Part shown: one piece after another, positions 52,984 through 61,662 of the stretch
Numbering within the stretch: the first letter of the stretch is position 1
Layout of the letters: each line of letters begins with the position of its first letter
Translations under genes and position numbers: made by a program
Notes under the pieces: generated by a model
Told to the model about the DNA's origin: nothing
Database searches by the model: none
The model's input: only the letters and a program-made list of their open reading frames with translations
Origin: an uncultured Steroidobacter sp.
GTDB taxonomy: Bacteria > Pseudomonadota > Gammaproteobacteria > Steroidobacterales > Steroidobacteraceae
NCBI GenBank assembly: GCA_938008435.1
Contig: CALLKK010000010.1
Span: 1-64,000, forward strand
Direction of reading: 5' to 3'
DNA: 64,000 nt

Positions 52984-53013
52984 AGCCGAGAGCTCGTCTC
53001 AGCTCTGACGCCG
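52984..53013. repeat. Copy 2 of the AGCCGAGAGCTC...GCTCTGAC repeat
   Basis: AGCCGAGAGCTC then GTCTCA then GCTCTGAC and GCCG. The part AGAGCT-CGTCTC-AGCTCT is a 6-6-6 inverted repeat. It bridges the convergent mutM and coaD stops and may aid termination. Copy 1 is at 43437. Confidence 0.45.
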
Positions 53014-53490
53014 CTTCGCCCACACGCGCTTGAGCGCGGCTTCGACGGAAGGATGCACGAACTGCGAGACGTTGCCGCCCAAGCTGGCAATCTCGCGCAC
53101 GAGCGTCGATGAGATGAAGTTGAATTGCTCGGTGGGCGTCATGAAAACGTAGTCCACCTGATCGGAGAGGTGGCGGCTCATCGTCGCGAGCTGGAACTCG
53201 AACTCGAAATCCGACACGGCGCGGAGCCCTCGCACGATGACGCGCAGATCGTGCTCGCGTGCGAAATCGACAGTGAGCCCCGTGTAACCCGTCACCTCCA
53301 CGTTCGGCACATCCGCGAGCACTTCGCGCGCGAGCTCGACGCGCTCCTCGAGCGAGAACAACGGCGCCTTGCCGGGATTGGCGGCCACCGCGACGACGAC
53401 ATGCTCGAAAATCGAGGCCGCGCGACGCACGAGGTCGTAATGGCCGTTCGTGATCGGATCGAACGTCCCCGGATACATCGCGCGCGTCAT
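52999..53490 (-). CDS. coaD: CoaD, phosphopantetheine adenylyltransferase
   Basis: 163 aa from MTRAMYPGTFDPITNGHYDL at 53490. Adenylates 4'-phosphopantetheine in the penultimate CoA step. The nucleotidyltransferase motif GTFDPITNGH and the ISSTLVRE motif are intact, with RGLRAVSDFEFEFQLATMSR between them. Located 10 bases after rsmD on the same strand, the common rsmD-coaD operon. Confidence 0.98.
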   Translation of the reverse strand: MTRAMYPGTFDPITNGHYDLVRRAASIFEHVVVAVAANPGKAPLFSLEERVELAREVLADVPNVEVTGYTGLTVDFAREHDLRVIVRGLRAVSDFEFEFQLATMSRHLSDQVDYVFMTPTEQFNFISSTLVREIASLGGNVSQFVHPSVEAALKRVWAKRRQS

Positions 53491-53500
53491 GTGAACCCCT

Positions 53501-54106
53501 CTAAGTCGGTGCGTTGGCGAGCAGCAAATGATAGCCGACCTGCCCGGCGCGCTTGCTGCGATGAACCGACCAACCCGCGGGCAGCTCGCCGAGCGGCGCA
53601 TCGGCGGGACATTCGACGTACACGAATGCCTCGCGGCGCAACCACCCATCGGCCAGGCGTCGATACACGTCGGCGAGCAGATCCGAGGCAAACGGCGGAT
53701 CGAGAAAGACGATGTCGAACGGCTGAGGAGGACCTGCAAGGAAGCGCAACGCATCGCTTGCGACCAGCTCCGCCTCGTCACGCGCGTGCAAGCGCTCCAA
53801 TGTCTTGGCGAGATGCTGCACGATGCGCGGCTCGCGATCGACGAAGGTCACGCGCCGCGCGCCCCGCGAGAGCGCCTCCAACCCGAGCGCGCCGCTCCCT
53901 GCGAACAAGTCGAGGCACACGGCGCCCGCGATGTACGGCTGCAGCCAGTTGAAGAGCGTCTCGCGCACTCGATCCGGCGTCGGACGCACGGCGGCAAACG
54001 GCGGCACCTCGATGCGGCTGCCGCGCCAGCGCCCGGCGACGATCCGCACGCGATGAGGCGCAGAAGATCTCGGCTCGGCAGGCTTTTTACGGACGACGGG
54101 CGGCAT
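53501..54106 (-). CDS. rsmD: RsmD, 16S rRNA (guanine-966-N2)-methyltransferase
   Basis: 201 aa from the ATG at 54106. SAM-dependent enzyme of small-subunit assembly. Marks: RIVAGRWRGSRIEVP, RPTPDRVRETLFNWL, the SAM loop CLDLFAGSGALGLEALSRGA, and catalytic DPPF in FLDPPFAS. First gene of rsmD-coaD and divergent from ftsY, the classical gammaproteobacterial arrangement. Confidence 0.97.
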   Translation of the reverse strand: MPPVVRKKPAEPRSSAPHRVRIVAGRWRGSRIEVPPFAAVRPTPDRVRETLFNWLQPYIAGAVCLDLFAGSGALGLEALSRGARRVTFVDREPRIVQHLAKTLERLHARDEAELVASDALRFLAGPPQPFDIVFLDPPFASDLLADVYRRLADGWLRREAFVYVECPADAPLGELPAGWSVHRSKRAGQVGYHLLLANAPT

Positions 54107-54193
54107 GCGCGCATCATACTCCGCGCTTTCGCGCCGCGACCGGCGGCCGCTTCCTTTAGAATCGCCCCTCATTCTTCAAGTTCAGCGTGCACG

Positions 54194-55189
54194 ATGTTCG
54201 GATTCAGATCCAAAGCCAAGGACGCGCAGAAGGACGCTCCCGCAGCCGAGCAGCCGACCGAAAAGTTGGGCTTTTTCGCGCGCTTGCGCGCGAAGCTCAA
54301 CAAGGGCGACTCGTGGCTCACCTACGACCTCGCGAATCTCCTGCCGGGCGGCAAGATCGACGATGCGGTGCTCGATGAGCTCGAAACGCGCCTCATCACC
54401 GCCGACGTCGGCGTGGAGACGACCGAGCGCATCCTGAGCGGCCTGCGCAAGAAGGTGCAGCGCAAGGAGCTCAGCGACTTGAACGCGCTGCTCAAGGCGC
54501 TGCGCAGCGAGTTGGTCGACGTGCTCACGCCGGTCGAAAAGCCGCTCCACATCGACCCGGCGCACGCACCGTTTGCCATCCTCGTCGTGGGCGTCAACGG
54601 CGCCGGCAAGACGACGTCGATCGGCAAGCTCACCCGTCTGGTCAAGAACGACGGCAAGAAAGTGCTGCTCGCGGCGGGCGATACCTTCCGCGCCGCGGCG
54701 GTCGAGCAGCTGCAGATCTGGGGACAGCGAAACAACGTGCCCGTCATCGCCCAAGCCACCGGCGCAGATCCGGCCGCCGTCGTGTTCGATGCGATGCAGG
54801 CCGCCAAAGCGCGCAACATCGACGTCATGATTGCCGACACCGCCGGGCGGCTGCACACGCAATCGAACCTCATGGACGAGCTCAAGAAGGTCAAGCGCGT
54901 GATGGGCCGTGTCGATGCCAGCGCGCCGCACGAGATCCTGCTCGTGCTCGATGCGAGCCAAGGTCAGAACGCTCTTCAGCAGGCGCGCCTCTTCAACGAA
55001 GCGCTGGGCGTCACGGGCATCGTGCTCACGAAGCTCGACGGCACCGCCAAGGGCGGCATCATCTTCGCGATCGCCAATGAGCTCGGCATCCCCGTGCGCT
55101 TCATCGGCATCGGCGAGACTGCCGAGGATTTCCAACCGTTCGAAGCCGAAGCATTCGTCGACGCGCTGCTCAAGCGCGAGGACGCTTGA
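54194..55189 (+). CDS. ftsY: FtsY, signal recognition particle receptor
   Basis: 331 aa from MFGFRSKAKDAQKD at 54194; the frame upstream is the antisense of rsmD. SRP-receptor GTPase that docks ribosome-Ffh complexes at the membrane. The acidic A domain is very short here. The NG domain has GVNGAGKTTSIGKLT (P-loop), DTFRAAAVEQL, DTAGR and TKLDGTAKGG. TAGAAT at 54157 may be a -10. ftsE begins 126 bases later. Confidence 0.97.
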   Translation: MFGFRSKAKDAQKDAPAAEQPTEKLGFFARLRAKLNKGDSWLTYDLANLLPGGKIDDAVLDELETRLITADVGVETTERILSGLRKKVQRKELSDLNALLKALRSELVDVLTPVEKPLHIDPAHAPFAILVVGVNGAGKTTSIGKLTRLVKNDGKKVLLAAGDTFRAAAVEQLQIWGQRNNVPVIAQATGADPAAVVFDAMQAAKARNIDVMIADTAGRLHTQSNLMDELKKVKRVMGRVDASAPHEILLVLDASQGQNALQQARLFNEALGVTGIVLTKLDGTAKGGIIFAIANELGIPVRFIGIGETAEDFQPFEAEAFVDALLKREDA

Positions 55190-55314
55190 GCGGCCGGCGC
55201 GCCGCAGCCGGCGCCTCGCGCGCCACCTCGGTGCAGCGAACGCGCGCAAGCAGCTAGGATGTATGGAATAGGTCGCTACTTCAGCTTGCGAGGCCAGCCC
55301 GCAAACGCAACGCC

Positions 55315-56037
55315 ATGATCCGGTTCGCCCACGTCTTCAAACGCTATCCCAACGGACGCGAGGCGCTGCGCGACGTGACGCTCGACATTGCGAGCGGCGA
55401 GATGGTGTTCATCACCGGGCATTCCGGCGCGGGCAAGTCGAGCCTGCTCAAGCTGATCGCGCTCATCGAGCGGCCGACTCGCGGCCAGCTGTTCGTCAAC
55501 GGCCAGAACGTCGCCGGCGTCAAGCGCTCGAAGATTCCGGCGTTCCGGCGCCAGATCGGCATGGTCTTTCAGGATCACAAGCTGCTCTACGATCGCACGG
55601 TGTTCGACAACGTGGCGCTGCCGCTCATCATCGCAGGCGTGCGCACCAAGGAAATCGGCAAGCGCGTGCGCGCCGCGCTCGATCAGGTCGGACTGTTGGG
55701 GCGCGAACAGGCCGTGCCGCTCGAATTGTCGACGGGCGAGCAACAGCGCGTCGGCATCGCCCGCGCCGTCGTGAGTAAGCCGCCGCTGCTCATCGCCGAT
55801 GAGCCGACGGGCAATCTCGACCCCGAGCTGTCGCTCGAGGTCATGAACATCTTCCGCCGCTTCAACGAAGTCGGCGTCACCGTGCTGATCGCAAGCCACG
55901 ACCTGTATCTGCTCGAGCGCTTTCCGGTCCGGCGCGTGCGGCTCGAGGAGGGCCGCGTCGTCGACGAAGCAACCGAGCTCACGGCCGACGGTCCGCTGCT
56001 CGACCCGCGCAAGCTGCTCGAGCGGGAGCGCGAATAG
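55315..56037 (+). CDS. ftsE: FtsE, cell-division ABC transporter ATPase
   Basis: 240 aa. Works with FtsX to activate peptidoglycan amidases at the septum. Walker A GHSGAGKSSLLKL (about 36-48), Q-loop QIGMVFQDHKLL, signature LSTGEQQRVGIARAVV, Walker B LLIADEPTGNLDP and H-loop ASHD are present. The signature has LSTGE where LSGGE is usual. 10 bases before ftsX. Confidence 0.97.
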   Translation: MIRFAHVFKRYPNGREALRDVTLDIASGEMVFITGHSGAGKSSLLKLIALIERPTRGQLFVNGQNVAGVKRSKIPAFRRQIGMVFQDHKLLYDRTVFDNVALPLIIAGVRTKEIGKRVRAALDQVGLLGREQAVPLELSTGEQQRVGIARAVVSKPPLLIADEPTGNLDPELSLEVMNIFRRFNEVGVTVLIASHDLYLLERFPVRRVRLEEGRVVDEATELTADGPLLDPRKLLERERE

Positions 56038-56047
56038 GAGCGCTGCG

Positions 56048-56962
56048 ATGACTGCCTGGCTCACGCGCCACATTCAGACTTTGATCGGCTCGCTCGGCCG
56101 TCTGTCGAAGCAGAAGCTCGCGACGTTCCTGACGATGCTGGTGATCGGGATCGCGCTGGCGCTGCCCGCCTGCCTGCATGTCGTCATCAGCAACGCGCAG
56201 CGCGCGACCGGCGCCTGGAGCCGCGCGCTCGACATCTCGGTGTTCCTCAAGCGCCCGACCTCCGTCGAGGAAGCGCGGCAGATCGCCGACCGCATCGGCA
56301 AGCGGCGCGACGTGGCGGAAGTCGAGCTCATCACCGCCGAGGACGGCTTGAAGGAGTTCAAGCGCGACTCCGGCTTCGGCGAAGTGCTCGATGCGCTCAA
56401 CGAGAATCCCCTGCCCCACACGATCGTCGTCCGGCCCGCACCGGACTACGCCTCGGCCGAGCACCTGGCGAGCCTCGCCGAATCGATCCGCGAGCTGCCC
56501 TCGGTCGACATCGTCCAGCTCGACACCGGCTGGGTGGAGCGCCTGAACGCCATCCTGACGGCCGTCGACCGGGCGGTCGTCATCGCCACCGCCGTGCTGG
56601 CGCTCGGGGTGCTCGTCATCGTCGGCAATACCATCCGCCTTGATATCCAGAACCGCCGCCCCGAGATCGAGGTGGTCAAGCTCGTTGGGGGTAGCGATGC
56701 GTTCGTACGGCGCCCGTTCCTCTACAGTGGCGTGTGGTACGGCCTGGGAGGCGCCGTGCTGGCTTGGGTGATCACCAGTCTGGCCGTGGCGGCCCTCAAG
56801 GCCCCGATCGGCCGGATTGCGGCCCTGTACGGCAGCCAGTTCGAGGTTACAGCGCTTGGCCTGGCGGATGCCGGGCGGCTGCTCCTCACCGGGGTCGCGC
56901 TCGGCTGGCTGGGATCGTTCATCTCCGCGAGCCGGCATCTGCGCCAGATCGAGCCGAGCTGA
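56048..56962 (+). CDS. ftsX: FtsX, cell-division ABC transporter membrane subunit
   Basis: 304 aa. Membrane helix 1 (about 28-48), a periplasmic loop of ~120 residues (contact site for EnvC-type activators in E. coli), then three further helices (about 175-198, 225-245, 270-292). The family string IVIVGNTIRLDIQNRRPEIEVVKLVGGSDAFVRRPFLY (split here as NTIRLDIQNRRPEIEVVKLV and GGSDAFVRRPFLY) is diagnostic. Forms the FtsEX complex with its upstream neighbour. Confidence 0.96.
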   Translation: MTAWLTRHIQTLIGSLGRLSKQKLATFLTMLVIGIALALPACLHVVISNAQRATGAWSRALDISVFLKRPTSVEEARQIADRIGKRRDVAEVELITAEDGLKEFKRDSGFGEVLDALNENPLPHTIVVRPAPDYASAEHLASLAESIRELPSVDIVQLDTGWVERLNAILTAVDRAVVIATAVLALGVLVIVGNTIRLDIQNRRPEIEVVKLVGGSDAFVRRPFLYSGVWYGLGGAVLAWVITSLAVAALKAPIGRIAALYGSQFEVTALGLADAGRLLLTGVALGWLGSFISASRHLRQIEPS

Positions 56963-57046
56963 CGCTCTCGGAACCTTTGGAGACTCGGTGCATTTAAAAA
57001 CAATGAGTTACAGCGCCGAGTCGGGCCTTCCCCGGATAGCCGGCAG

Positions 57047-57075
57047 GGAACTTTTTGTGATCGTTAGCACTCCAA
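57047..57075 (+). promoter_or_regulatory. Sigma-E-like promoter of rpoH
   Basis: GGAACTT (57047-57053) and TCCAA (57071-57075) with a 17-base spacer match the sigma-E consensus (GGAACTT, TCnAA). E. coli rpoH also has a sigma-E promoter. The -10 lies inside the CIRCE element, so repressor binding would block it. Confidence 0.6.
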
Positions 57076-57090
57076 GTGCTCGACTGCTAA
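57064..57090. promoter_or_regulatory. CIRCE operator (HrcA site) upstream of rpoH
   Basis: TTAGCACTC (57064-57072), nine bases, then GACTGCTAA (57082-57090): the 9-9-9 CIRCE architecture, with one mismatch from the consensus right arm GAGTGCTAA. A nested perfect repeat AGCACT-CCA-AGTGCT lies at 57066-57080. HrcA repressor would be expected to bind; hrcA itself is not in the window. Confidence 0.8.
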
Positions 57091-57151
57091 TGCTAGGATT
57101 GGCCCAAATCGGTGTCAGGACTCCGGCACCCAGCAGGAGGAAGGCTTAGAG

Positions 57152-58027
57152 ATGACTTCTACCGCGCTTGTACGTTCGAGCACCGATCTGGTTTTCGCCG
57201 GCCCGGTCGGAAGCCTCGAAGCTTACGTCGAACGCGTCTCTCGCATCCCCGTGCTCTCGCGCGAGGAGGAGACGGCGCTGGCCCGCCGCTTTCGCGACGA
57301 GGGCGACCTGGACGCGGCGCGCCAACTCGTGCTGTCGCACCTGCGCTTCGTCGTTCACATTGCGCGCGGCTATACGGGCTACGGTTTGCCGGTCGGCGAT
57401 CTGATTCAGGAAGGCAATGTCGGTCTGATGAAGGCCGTCAAGCGCTTCGACCCTGATGTCGGCGTGCGGCTGGTGTCGTTCGCCGTGCACTGGATCCGTG
57501 CCGAGATCCACGAGTACGTGCTGCGCAACTGGCGCCTGGTCAAGATCGCGACCACCAAGGCGCAGCGCAAACTGTTCTTCAATCTGCGCCGCTTCAAGAA
57601 GAACCTCGGCTGGCTGACCGAGAGCGAGACGCGCGCCATTGCGCAGGATCTCGGCGTGTCGACGGCCGAAGTGCAGGACATGGAGCAGCGGCTCGCCTCG
57701 CGCGACCTCTCGTTCGACCCGGCGCCGGATTCGGACGACGAGGAGACGACCTATTCGCCCTCGGCCTATCTGCCCCATCCGGAGGCCGACCCGTCGGTCA
57801 CGGTGGAACGGGAGCAGTGGGACGAGGACACTGCGGAGCGCCTGTCGCAAGCCTTGGAGACGCTCGACGATCGCAGCCGCAACATCCTCAAGCGCCGCTG
57901 GATGACCGAGGAGAAAGCGACGCTGCACGAGCTCGCCGATCAGTACGGCGTGTCTGCAGAGCGCATTCGCCAGATCGAAGCGAACGCGATCAAGAAGCTG
58001 CGCGGGCTGATCGCCGAACCGGCGTAA
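57152..58027 (+). CDS. rpoH: RpoH, heat-shock sigma factor (sigma-32)
   Basis: 291 aa. Directs transcription of chaperone and protease genes. Region 2 has LSHLRFVVHIARGYTGYGLP and DLIQEGNVGLMKAVKRFDP. The RpoH box QRKLFFNLRRFKK is diagnostic of the heat-shock subfamily. Region 4 ends YGVSAERIRQIEANAIKKLRGLI. Follows ftsEX in the standard order. GGAGGAAGG upstream gives a strong ribosome site. Control region carries a sigma-E-like promoter and a CIRCE site; a terminator follows the stop. Confidence 0.98.
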   Translation: MTSTALVRSSTDLVFAGPVGSLEAYVERVSRIPVLSREEETALARRFRDEGDLDAARQLVLSHLRFVVHIARGYTGYGLPVGDLIQEGNVGLMKAVKRFDPDVGVRLVSFAVHWIRAEIHEYVLRNWRLVKIATTKAQRKLFFNLRRFKKNLGWLTESETRAIAQDLGVSTAEVQDMEQRLASRDLSFDPAPDSDDEETTYSPSAYLPHPEADPSVTVEREQWDEDTAERLSQALETLDDRSRNILKRRWMTEEKATLHELADQYGVSAERIRQIEANAIKKLRGLIAEPA

Positions 58028-58048
58028 AGCGCCATTGCAGATGGAATG

Positions 58049-58076
58049 AAAAAGGCCGGCATTGCCGGCCTTTTTT
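58049..58076 (+). terminator. Rho-independent terminator after rpoH
   Basis: Stem GGCCGGC-ATT-GCCGGCC (58054-58070) followed by TTTTTTGTTT, 21 bases after the rpoH stop. An A-run on the left could also serve the convergent OmpA gene. Confidence 0.93.
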
Positions 58077-58123
58077 GTTTGACGGTAGCGGCGCAGCGAA
58101 GCCGCGCCGCCCGTCGATCGCGC

Positions 58124-58792
58124 TTAGCCTTTGGTGACAGGGACGATCGTCAGCTCGACGCGACGATTCAGCGCACGACCTTCCTCGGTCGCATTCGAGG
58201 CGATCGGATAGGCCTTGCCCGCACCGACCGTGATCAAGCGTTCGCGCTTGATGCCTTGGCTGACGAGGTAGCTCGCCACCGCATCGGCACGACGCTGCGA
58301 GAGCTGCAGGTTGTACGCATCGGTGCCGGTGCTGTCGGTGTGACCCGCCACTTCCACGACCGTCTTGTTGTACTCCTTGAGCACGAGCGCGACGCCGTCG
58401 AGCACGTTGAAGAACTGCGCGTTCAAGTCGGCGCTGTTCACCGCAAAGGTGATGTGACCCGGCATGTTGAGCGTGATGTTGTCGCCGACGCGCGTGACGC
58501 TCACGCCCGTGCCTTCGAGGCGCTGACGGAGCTTCGCTTCCTGCACGTCCATGTAGTAGCCCACGCCGCCGCCCGCGAGCGCACCGACGCCCGCACCGAT
58601 CAGCGCGTTCTCGAGCTTGTCGCCCTTCGTCAAGAGACCTGCGACTGCGCCCGCTGCGGCGCCGATGCCCGCGCCCTTCACCGCCTTGCTGGTCTGCGTC
58701 TCGCGCGTATAGGGATTGACGGTCGTACAGGCGACCGCAGCGAACACGACGAGCGCGCTCACGCTCACCAACCTGACGAATGGATTCTGCAT
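58124..58792 (-). CDS. OmpA-family outer membrane lipoprotein (YiaD-like)
   Basis: 222 aa. The signal peptide ends at AVA-C22, a lipobox, so it is probably lipid-anchored. Residues 38-80 are a glycine-zipper stretch (GAGIGAAAGAVAGLL, GAGVGALAGGGVGYYMD), followed by the OmpA C-terminal peptidoglycan-binding domain with GHTDSTGTDAYNLQLSQRRA and NRRVEL. Ties outer membrane to cell wall. Strong AAAGGAGAC ribosome site. Convergent with rpoH. Confidence 0.93.
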   Translation of the reverse strand: MQNPFVRLVSVSALVVFAAVACTTVNPYTRETQTSKAVKGAGIGAAAGAVAGLLTKGDKLENALIGAGVGALAGGGVGYYMDVQEAKLRQRLEGTGVSVTRVGDNITLNMPGHITFAVNSADLNAQFFNVLDGVALVLKEYNKTVVEVAGHTDSTGTDAYNLQLSQRRADAVASYLVSQGIKRERLITVGAGKAYPIASNATEEGRALNRRVELTIVPVTKG

Positions 58793-58972
58793 GACTGGAT
58801 GTCTCCTTTATCTCTGCTGGATGAGTCCTCGGCGCCTCAGCCTCTTGGGCACGCGCTGAACTGCGCCTGAATTCTAGCCGCCAACGCTACGACGCGAGAT
58901 ACGTTTCTCCCTTAAGTTGCCGCTTTGCGACAGTGCTGCGCGTGTGCGCGCGCAATCGGTGCACAGCGACGC

Positions 58973-59440
58973 TCAATAAGGAATGCGCAGCTTGCGGTAG
59001 ACAAAGCTCAAGAGCCACAGCGGCCCGATCATCAGGAACTGCACGTCCTTGAAGAACGACGGCCGTTTGCCCTCGTAGTAGTGACCGATGAACTGCCCGA
59101 TCCACGCCACGACGAACAGCGCAAGACACACGGCCCAGAGCGACCATGGCAAGCGCTCGAGCCCCAGCACCGCGAGCGTCACGAGCGTGACGAACACCAG
59201 CATGCCGATCGCGAGCGAAACGGACAGACGTAGGTAGTACAGCACGCCGAGCGCGAGCACGAGTGTGCCCCAGTTCACAAGCGGCGAGAGCGCGCGCATG
59301 GCTTGCGGCACCGGCAGCGACCAGAGCAGCCCGATGAGGCTGACCACGATTGTCGGAACGCAAATCCAATGTAGCGTCTTGTTCGTAGCGTGCTGATGGC
59401 TCTCGCCGTATTCGCTGAGCCATTCGTCGACGGTCTTCAT
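58973..59440 (-). CDS. Mpo1/DUF962-like membrane protein
   Basis: 155 aa. Family hallmarks are the N-terminal HxxxNKTLHWICVP (histidines near 16-24) and the C-terminal GHYYEGKRPSFF, with four hydrophobic helices between. Yeast Mpo1 is an iron-dependent dioxygenase that shortens 2-hydroxy fatty acids; the same chemistry is possible here but unproven for bacterial members. It lies upstream of the OmpA gene on the same strand and divergent from gcdH. Confidence 0.85.
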   Translation of the reverse strand: MKTVDEWLSEYGESHQHATNKTLHWICVPTIVVSLIGLLWSLPVPQAMRALSPLVNWGTLVLALGVLYYLRLSVSLAIGMLVFVTLVTLAVLGLERLPWSLWAVCLALFVVAWIGQFIGHYYEGKRPSFFKDVQFLMIGPLWLLSFVYRKLRIPY

Positions 59441-59559
59441 AGCACCCCCAAGACCGAGCGGTCATACGCTACTCGCGCGCTCGTGGCCGGACAAGTCCGG
59501 GCATTGCATACCGCAGAAGCATGTCGTTGCGGGGGCCGAACGGATCCGAGGAGCCTTTT

Positions 59560-60753
59560 ATGTCGACTCAAACAACCGTCAGCGCCCATGCGCCGGAGCT
59601 CGATCCCGTCGACCTCTGTGCAGTGCGCACCTGCCTGAGCGAAGACGAACGACTGGTGCAGGACTCGGTGGCGAGATTCGTCGACGAAAAAGTGCTCCCG
59701 ATCATCGCGGACTGCTTCGAGCACGAGCGTTTTCCTCGAGAGCTCATTCCCGACATCGCGGCACTGGGCCTACTCGGCAGCACGATCGAAGGCTACGGCT
59801 GCGCGGGCCTCAACTCCGTGAGCTACGGGCTCATCTGCCAGGAGCTCGAACGCGGCGATTCGGGATTGCGCAGCTTCGTCTCCGTGCAATCGAGCCTGTG
59901 CATGTATCCGATCTACGCGTACGGGAGCGAAGAACAAAAGCAACGCTGGCTACCGCCGATGTCGCGCGGCGAAGTCATCGCCTGCTTCGGACTCACCGAA
60001 CCGCACGGAGGCTCCGATCCCGCCAACATGAAAACGCATGCGCGCCGCAAGGGCGGCGATTGGATCCTCAACGGCGCCAAGATGTGGATCACGAACGGCT
60101 CGATCGCCGATCTCGCGCTCGTCTGGGCGCAGACGGACGAGGGCATTCGCGGTTTCCTCGTCGACACGCGCAGCAAGGGATTTTCGGCAACCCCGATCAA
60201 GCACAAGATGAGTCTGCGTGCATCCGTCACCGCGAGCCTGTTCTTCGACAATGTCGTCGTGCCCGAGGAGAACGTGCTGCCCGGCGTCAGCGGCCTCAAA
60301 GGCCCGTTGTCCTGCCTCACGCAAGCGCGCTACGGCATCGCCTGGGGCGTCAACGGCGCTGCGCGCGCCTGCTTCATCCAGGCGCTCGACTACACGAAGA
60401 CGCGCACGCTGTTCGGCAAACCGCTCGCCGCCACGCAGTCGGTGCAGATCCGCCTTGCCGAGATGGCGCGCAAGCTCACGTGCGCAGAGCTGCTCGCGTT
60501 ACAGCTCGGTCGCCTCAAGGATAGAGGCCTGCTTCATCCCACGCAGGTATCGCTCGCCAAGTGGAGCAACACGCGCGCCGCGATCGAAGTTGCGCGCGAT
60601 GCGCGCGATCTGCTCGGCGGCGCCGGCATCAGCGTCGAATACGCACCCATTCGCCACGCGCTCAACTTGGAGAGCGTCATCACGTACGAGGGCACGGAAA
60701 CGATCCATCAGCTCACCGTCGGCAGAGCGTTGACGGGATTCAATGCGCTGTAA
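59560..60753 (+). CDS. gcdH: Glutaryl-CoA dehydrogenase-like acyl-CoA dehydrogenase
   Basis: 397 aa from MSTQTTVSAHAPELDPVDL at 59560 (GAGGAG, 6-base spacing). FAD-dependent; glutaryl-CoA dehydrogenase oxidises and decarboxylates glutaryl-CoA to crotonyl-CoA in lysine/tryptophan and aromatic breakdown. Subfamily marks: CFGLTEPHGGSDPANMKTHARR, GAKMWITNGSIADLALVWAQ, and catalytic E377 in TYEGTETIHQLTVGRALTG. The opening DPVDLCAVRTCLSEDERLVQD also fits GcdH rather than general acyl-CoA dehydrogenases. No glutaryl-CoA pathway genes adjacent. Confidence 0.9.
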   Translation: MSTQTTVSAHAPELDPVDLCAVRTCLSEDERLVQDSVARFVDEKVLPIIADCFEHERFPRELIPDIAALGLLGSTIEGYGCAGLNSVSYGLICQELERGDSGLRSFVSVQSSLCMYPIYAYGSEEQKQRWLPPMSRGEVIACFGLTEPHGGSDPANMKTHARRKGGDWILNGAKMWITNGSIADLALVWAQTDEGIRGFLVDTRSKGFSATPIKHKMSLRASVTASLFFDNVVVPEENVLPGVSGLKGPLSCLTQARYGIAWGVNGAARACFIQALDYTKTRTLFGKPLAATQSVQIRLAEMARKLTCAELLALQLGRLKDRGLLHPTQVSLAKWSNTRAAIEVARDARDLLGGAGISVEYAPIRHALNLESVITYEGTETIHQLTVGRALTGFNAL

Positions 60754-60884
60754 GCGACAGCGAGAGGCGTCCGGCGGCAGCAGAGCGGCGCGATTGCGCT
60801 CAATTGTGACGAATCATGGCAACCCCTTCCGACGCGTTCGCGGAGCGCTAAACTGCGCGCAACACGCCTGCTCTTGCGTACTTT

Positions 60885-61577
60885 ATGAAGAAGCTGATTG
60901 CCATCGTCGAAGACGAGCCCGCGCTTCGCGACAACTATGCCGCTGCCTTCCAAAGACACGGCTATTCCGTGCGCGGCTACGGCTCGCGCCAAGAAGCGCT
61001 CGAAGCGTTTCGGGCGCGACTGCCCGATCTCGCGGTCATCGACGTGGGACTGCGCGATGAGCCCGAGGGCGGATTCGAGCTCTGCCGCGAGCTGCGGGCG
61101 ATGTCGCCGGAAGTGCCGATCATCTTCCTCACGGCGCGCGACAGCGAGCTCGATGCGGTGTCGGGGCTGCGCCTCGGCGCGGACGACTACCTCACCAAGG
61201 ACATCAGCCTCGCGCATCTCGTCGCACGCGTGACGGCGCTGTTTCGCCGCATCGAAGCGCTCACGCAACCGTCCAACCGCGAGCTGCTCATCACGCGGGG
61301 CGAGCTCGTCATCGACACTGCCCGTCTGCACGCAACCTGGCGCGACAAGCCGCTCGGGCTCACGCTCACCGAATTCTGGATCGTGCATGCGCTCGCGAAG
61401 AACCCGGGCCACGTCAAGAATCGGCAGCAGCTCATGGATGCCGCCAACGTCGTGCTCGACGACAATACGATCACCTCGCATATCAAGCGCATCCGCCGTA
61501 AGTTCCAGGCCATCGATCCTGCGTTCGACAACATCGAGACGATGTATGGGATGGGCTATCGTTGGAAAGAGGCTTGA
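60885..61577 (+). CDS. pdsR: PdsR, response regulator of the proteobacterial dedicated sortase system
   Basis: 230 aa. OmpR-type: receiver with ED at 9-10 and D53 (LAVIDVGLRDEPEGG), lysine in YLTKD, and a C-terminal winged helix (LGLTLTEFWIVHALAKNPG ... DDNTITSHIKRIRRKF ... YGMGYRWKEA). The combination GLRDEPEGGFELCRELR and the paired kinase fit the family described as the sortase-dedicated regulator (TIGR03787, from memory). The kinase gene follows after 85 bases. Confidence 0.87.
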   Translation: MKKLIAIVEDEPALRDNYAAAFQRHGYSVRGYGSRQEALEAFRARLPDLAVIDVGLRDEPEGGFELCRELRAMSPEVPIIFLTARDSELDAVSGLRLGADDYLTKDISLAHLVARVTALFRRIEALTQPSNRELLITRGELVIDTARLHATWRDKPLGLTLTEFWIVHALAKNPGHVKNRQQLMDAANVVLDDNTITSHIKRIRRKFQAIDPAFDNIETMYGMGYRWKEA

Positions 61578-61662
61578 AGCACGCGCGGCCGCAAGCACCC
61601 GTCGCGCGCTGATCTCGGCCGTACGATAACGACAACGCTCAGCGCGCCGCCCCGCCCCGCCG

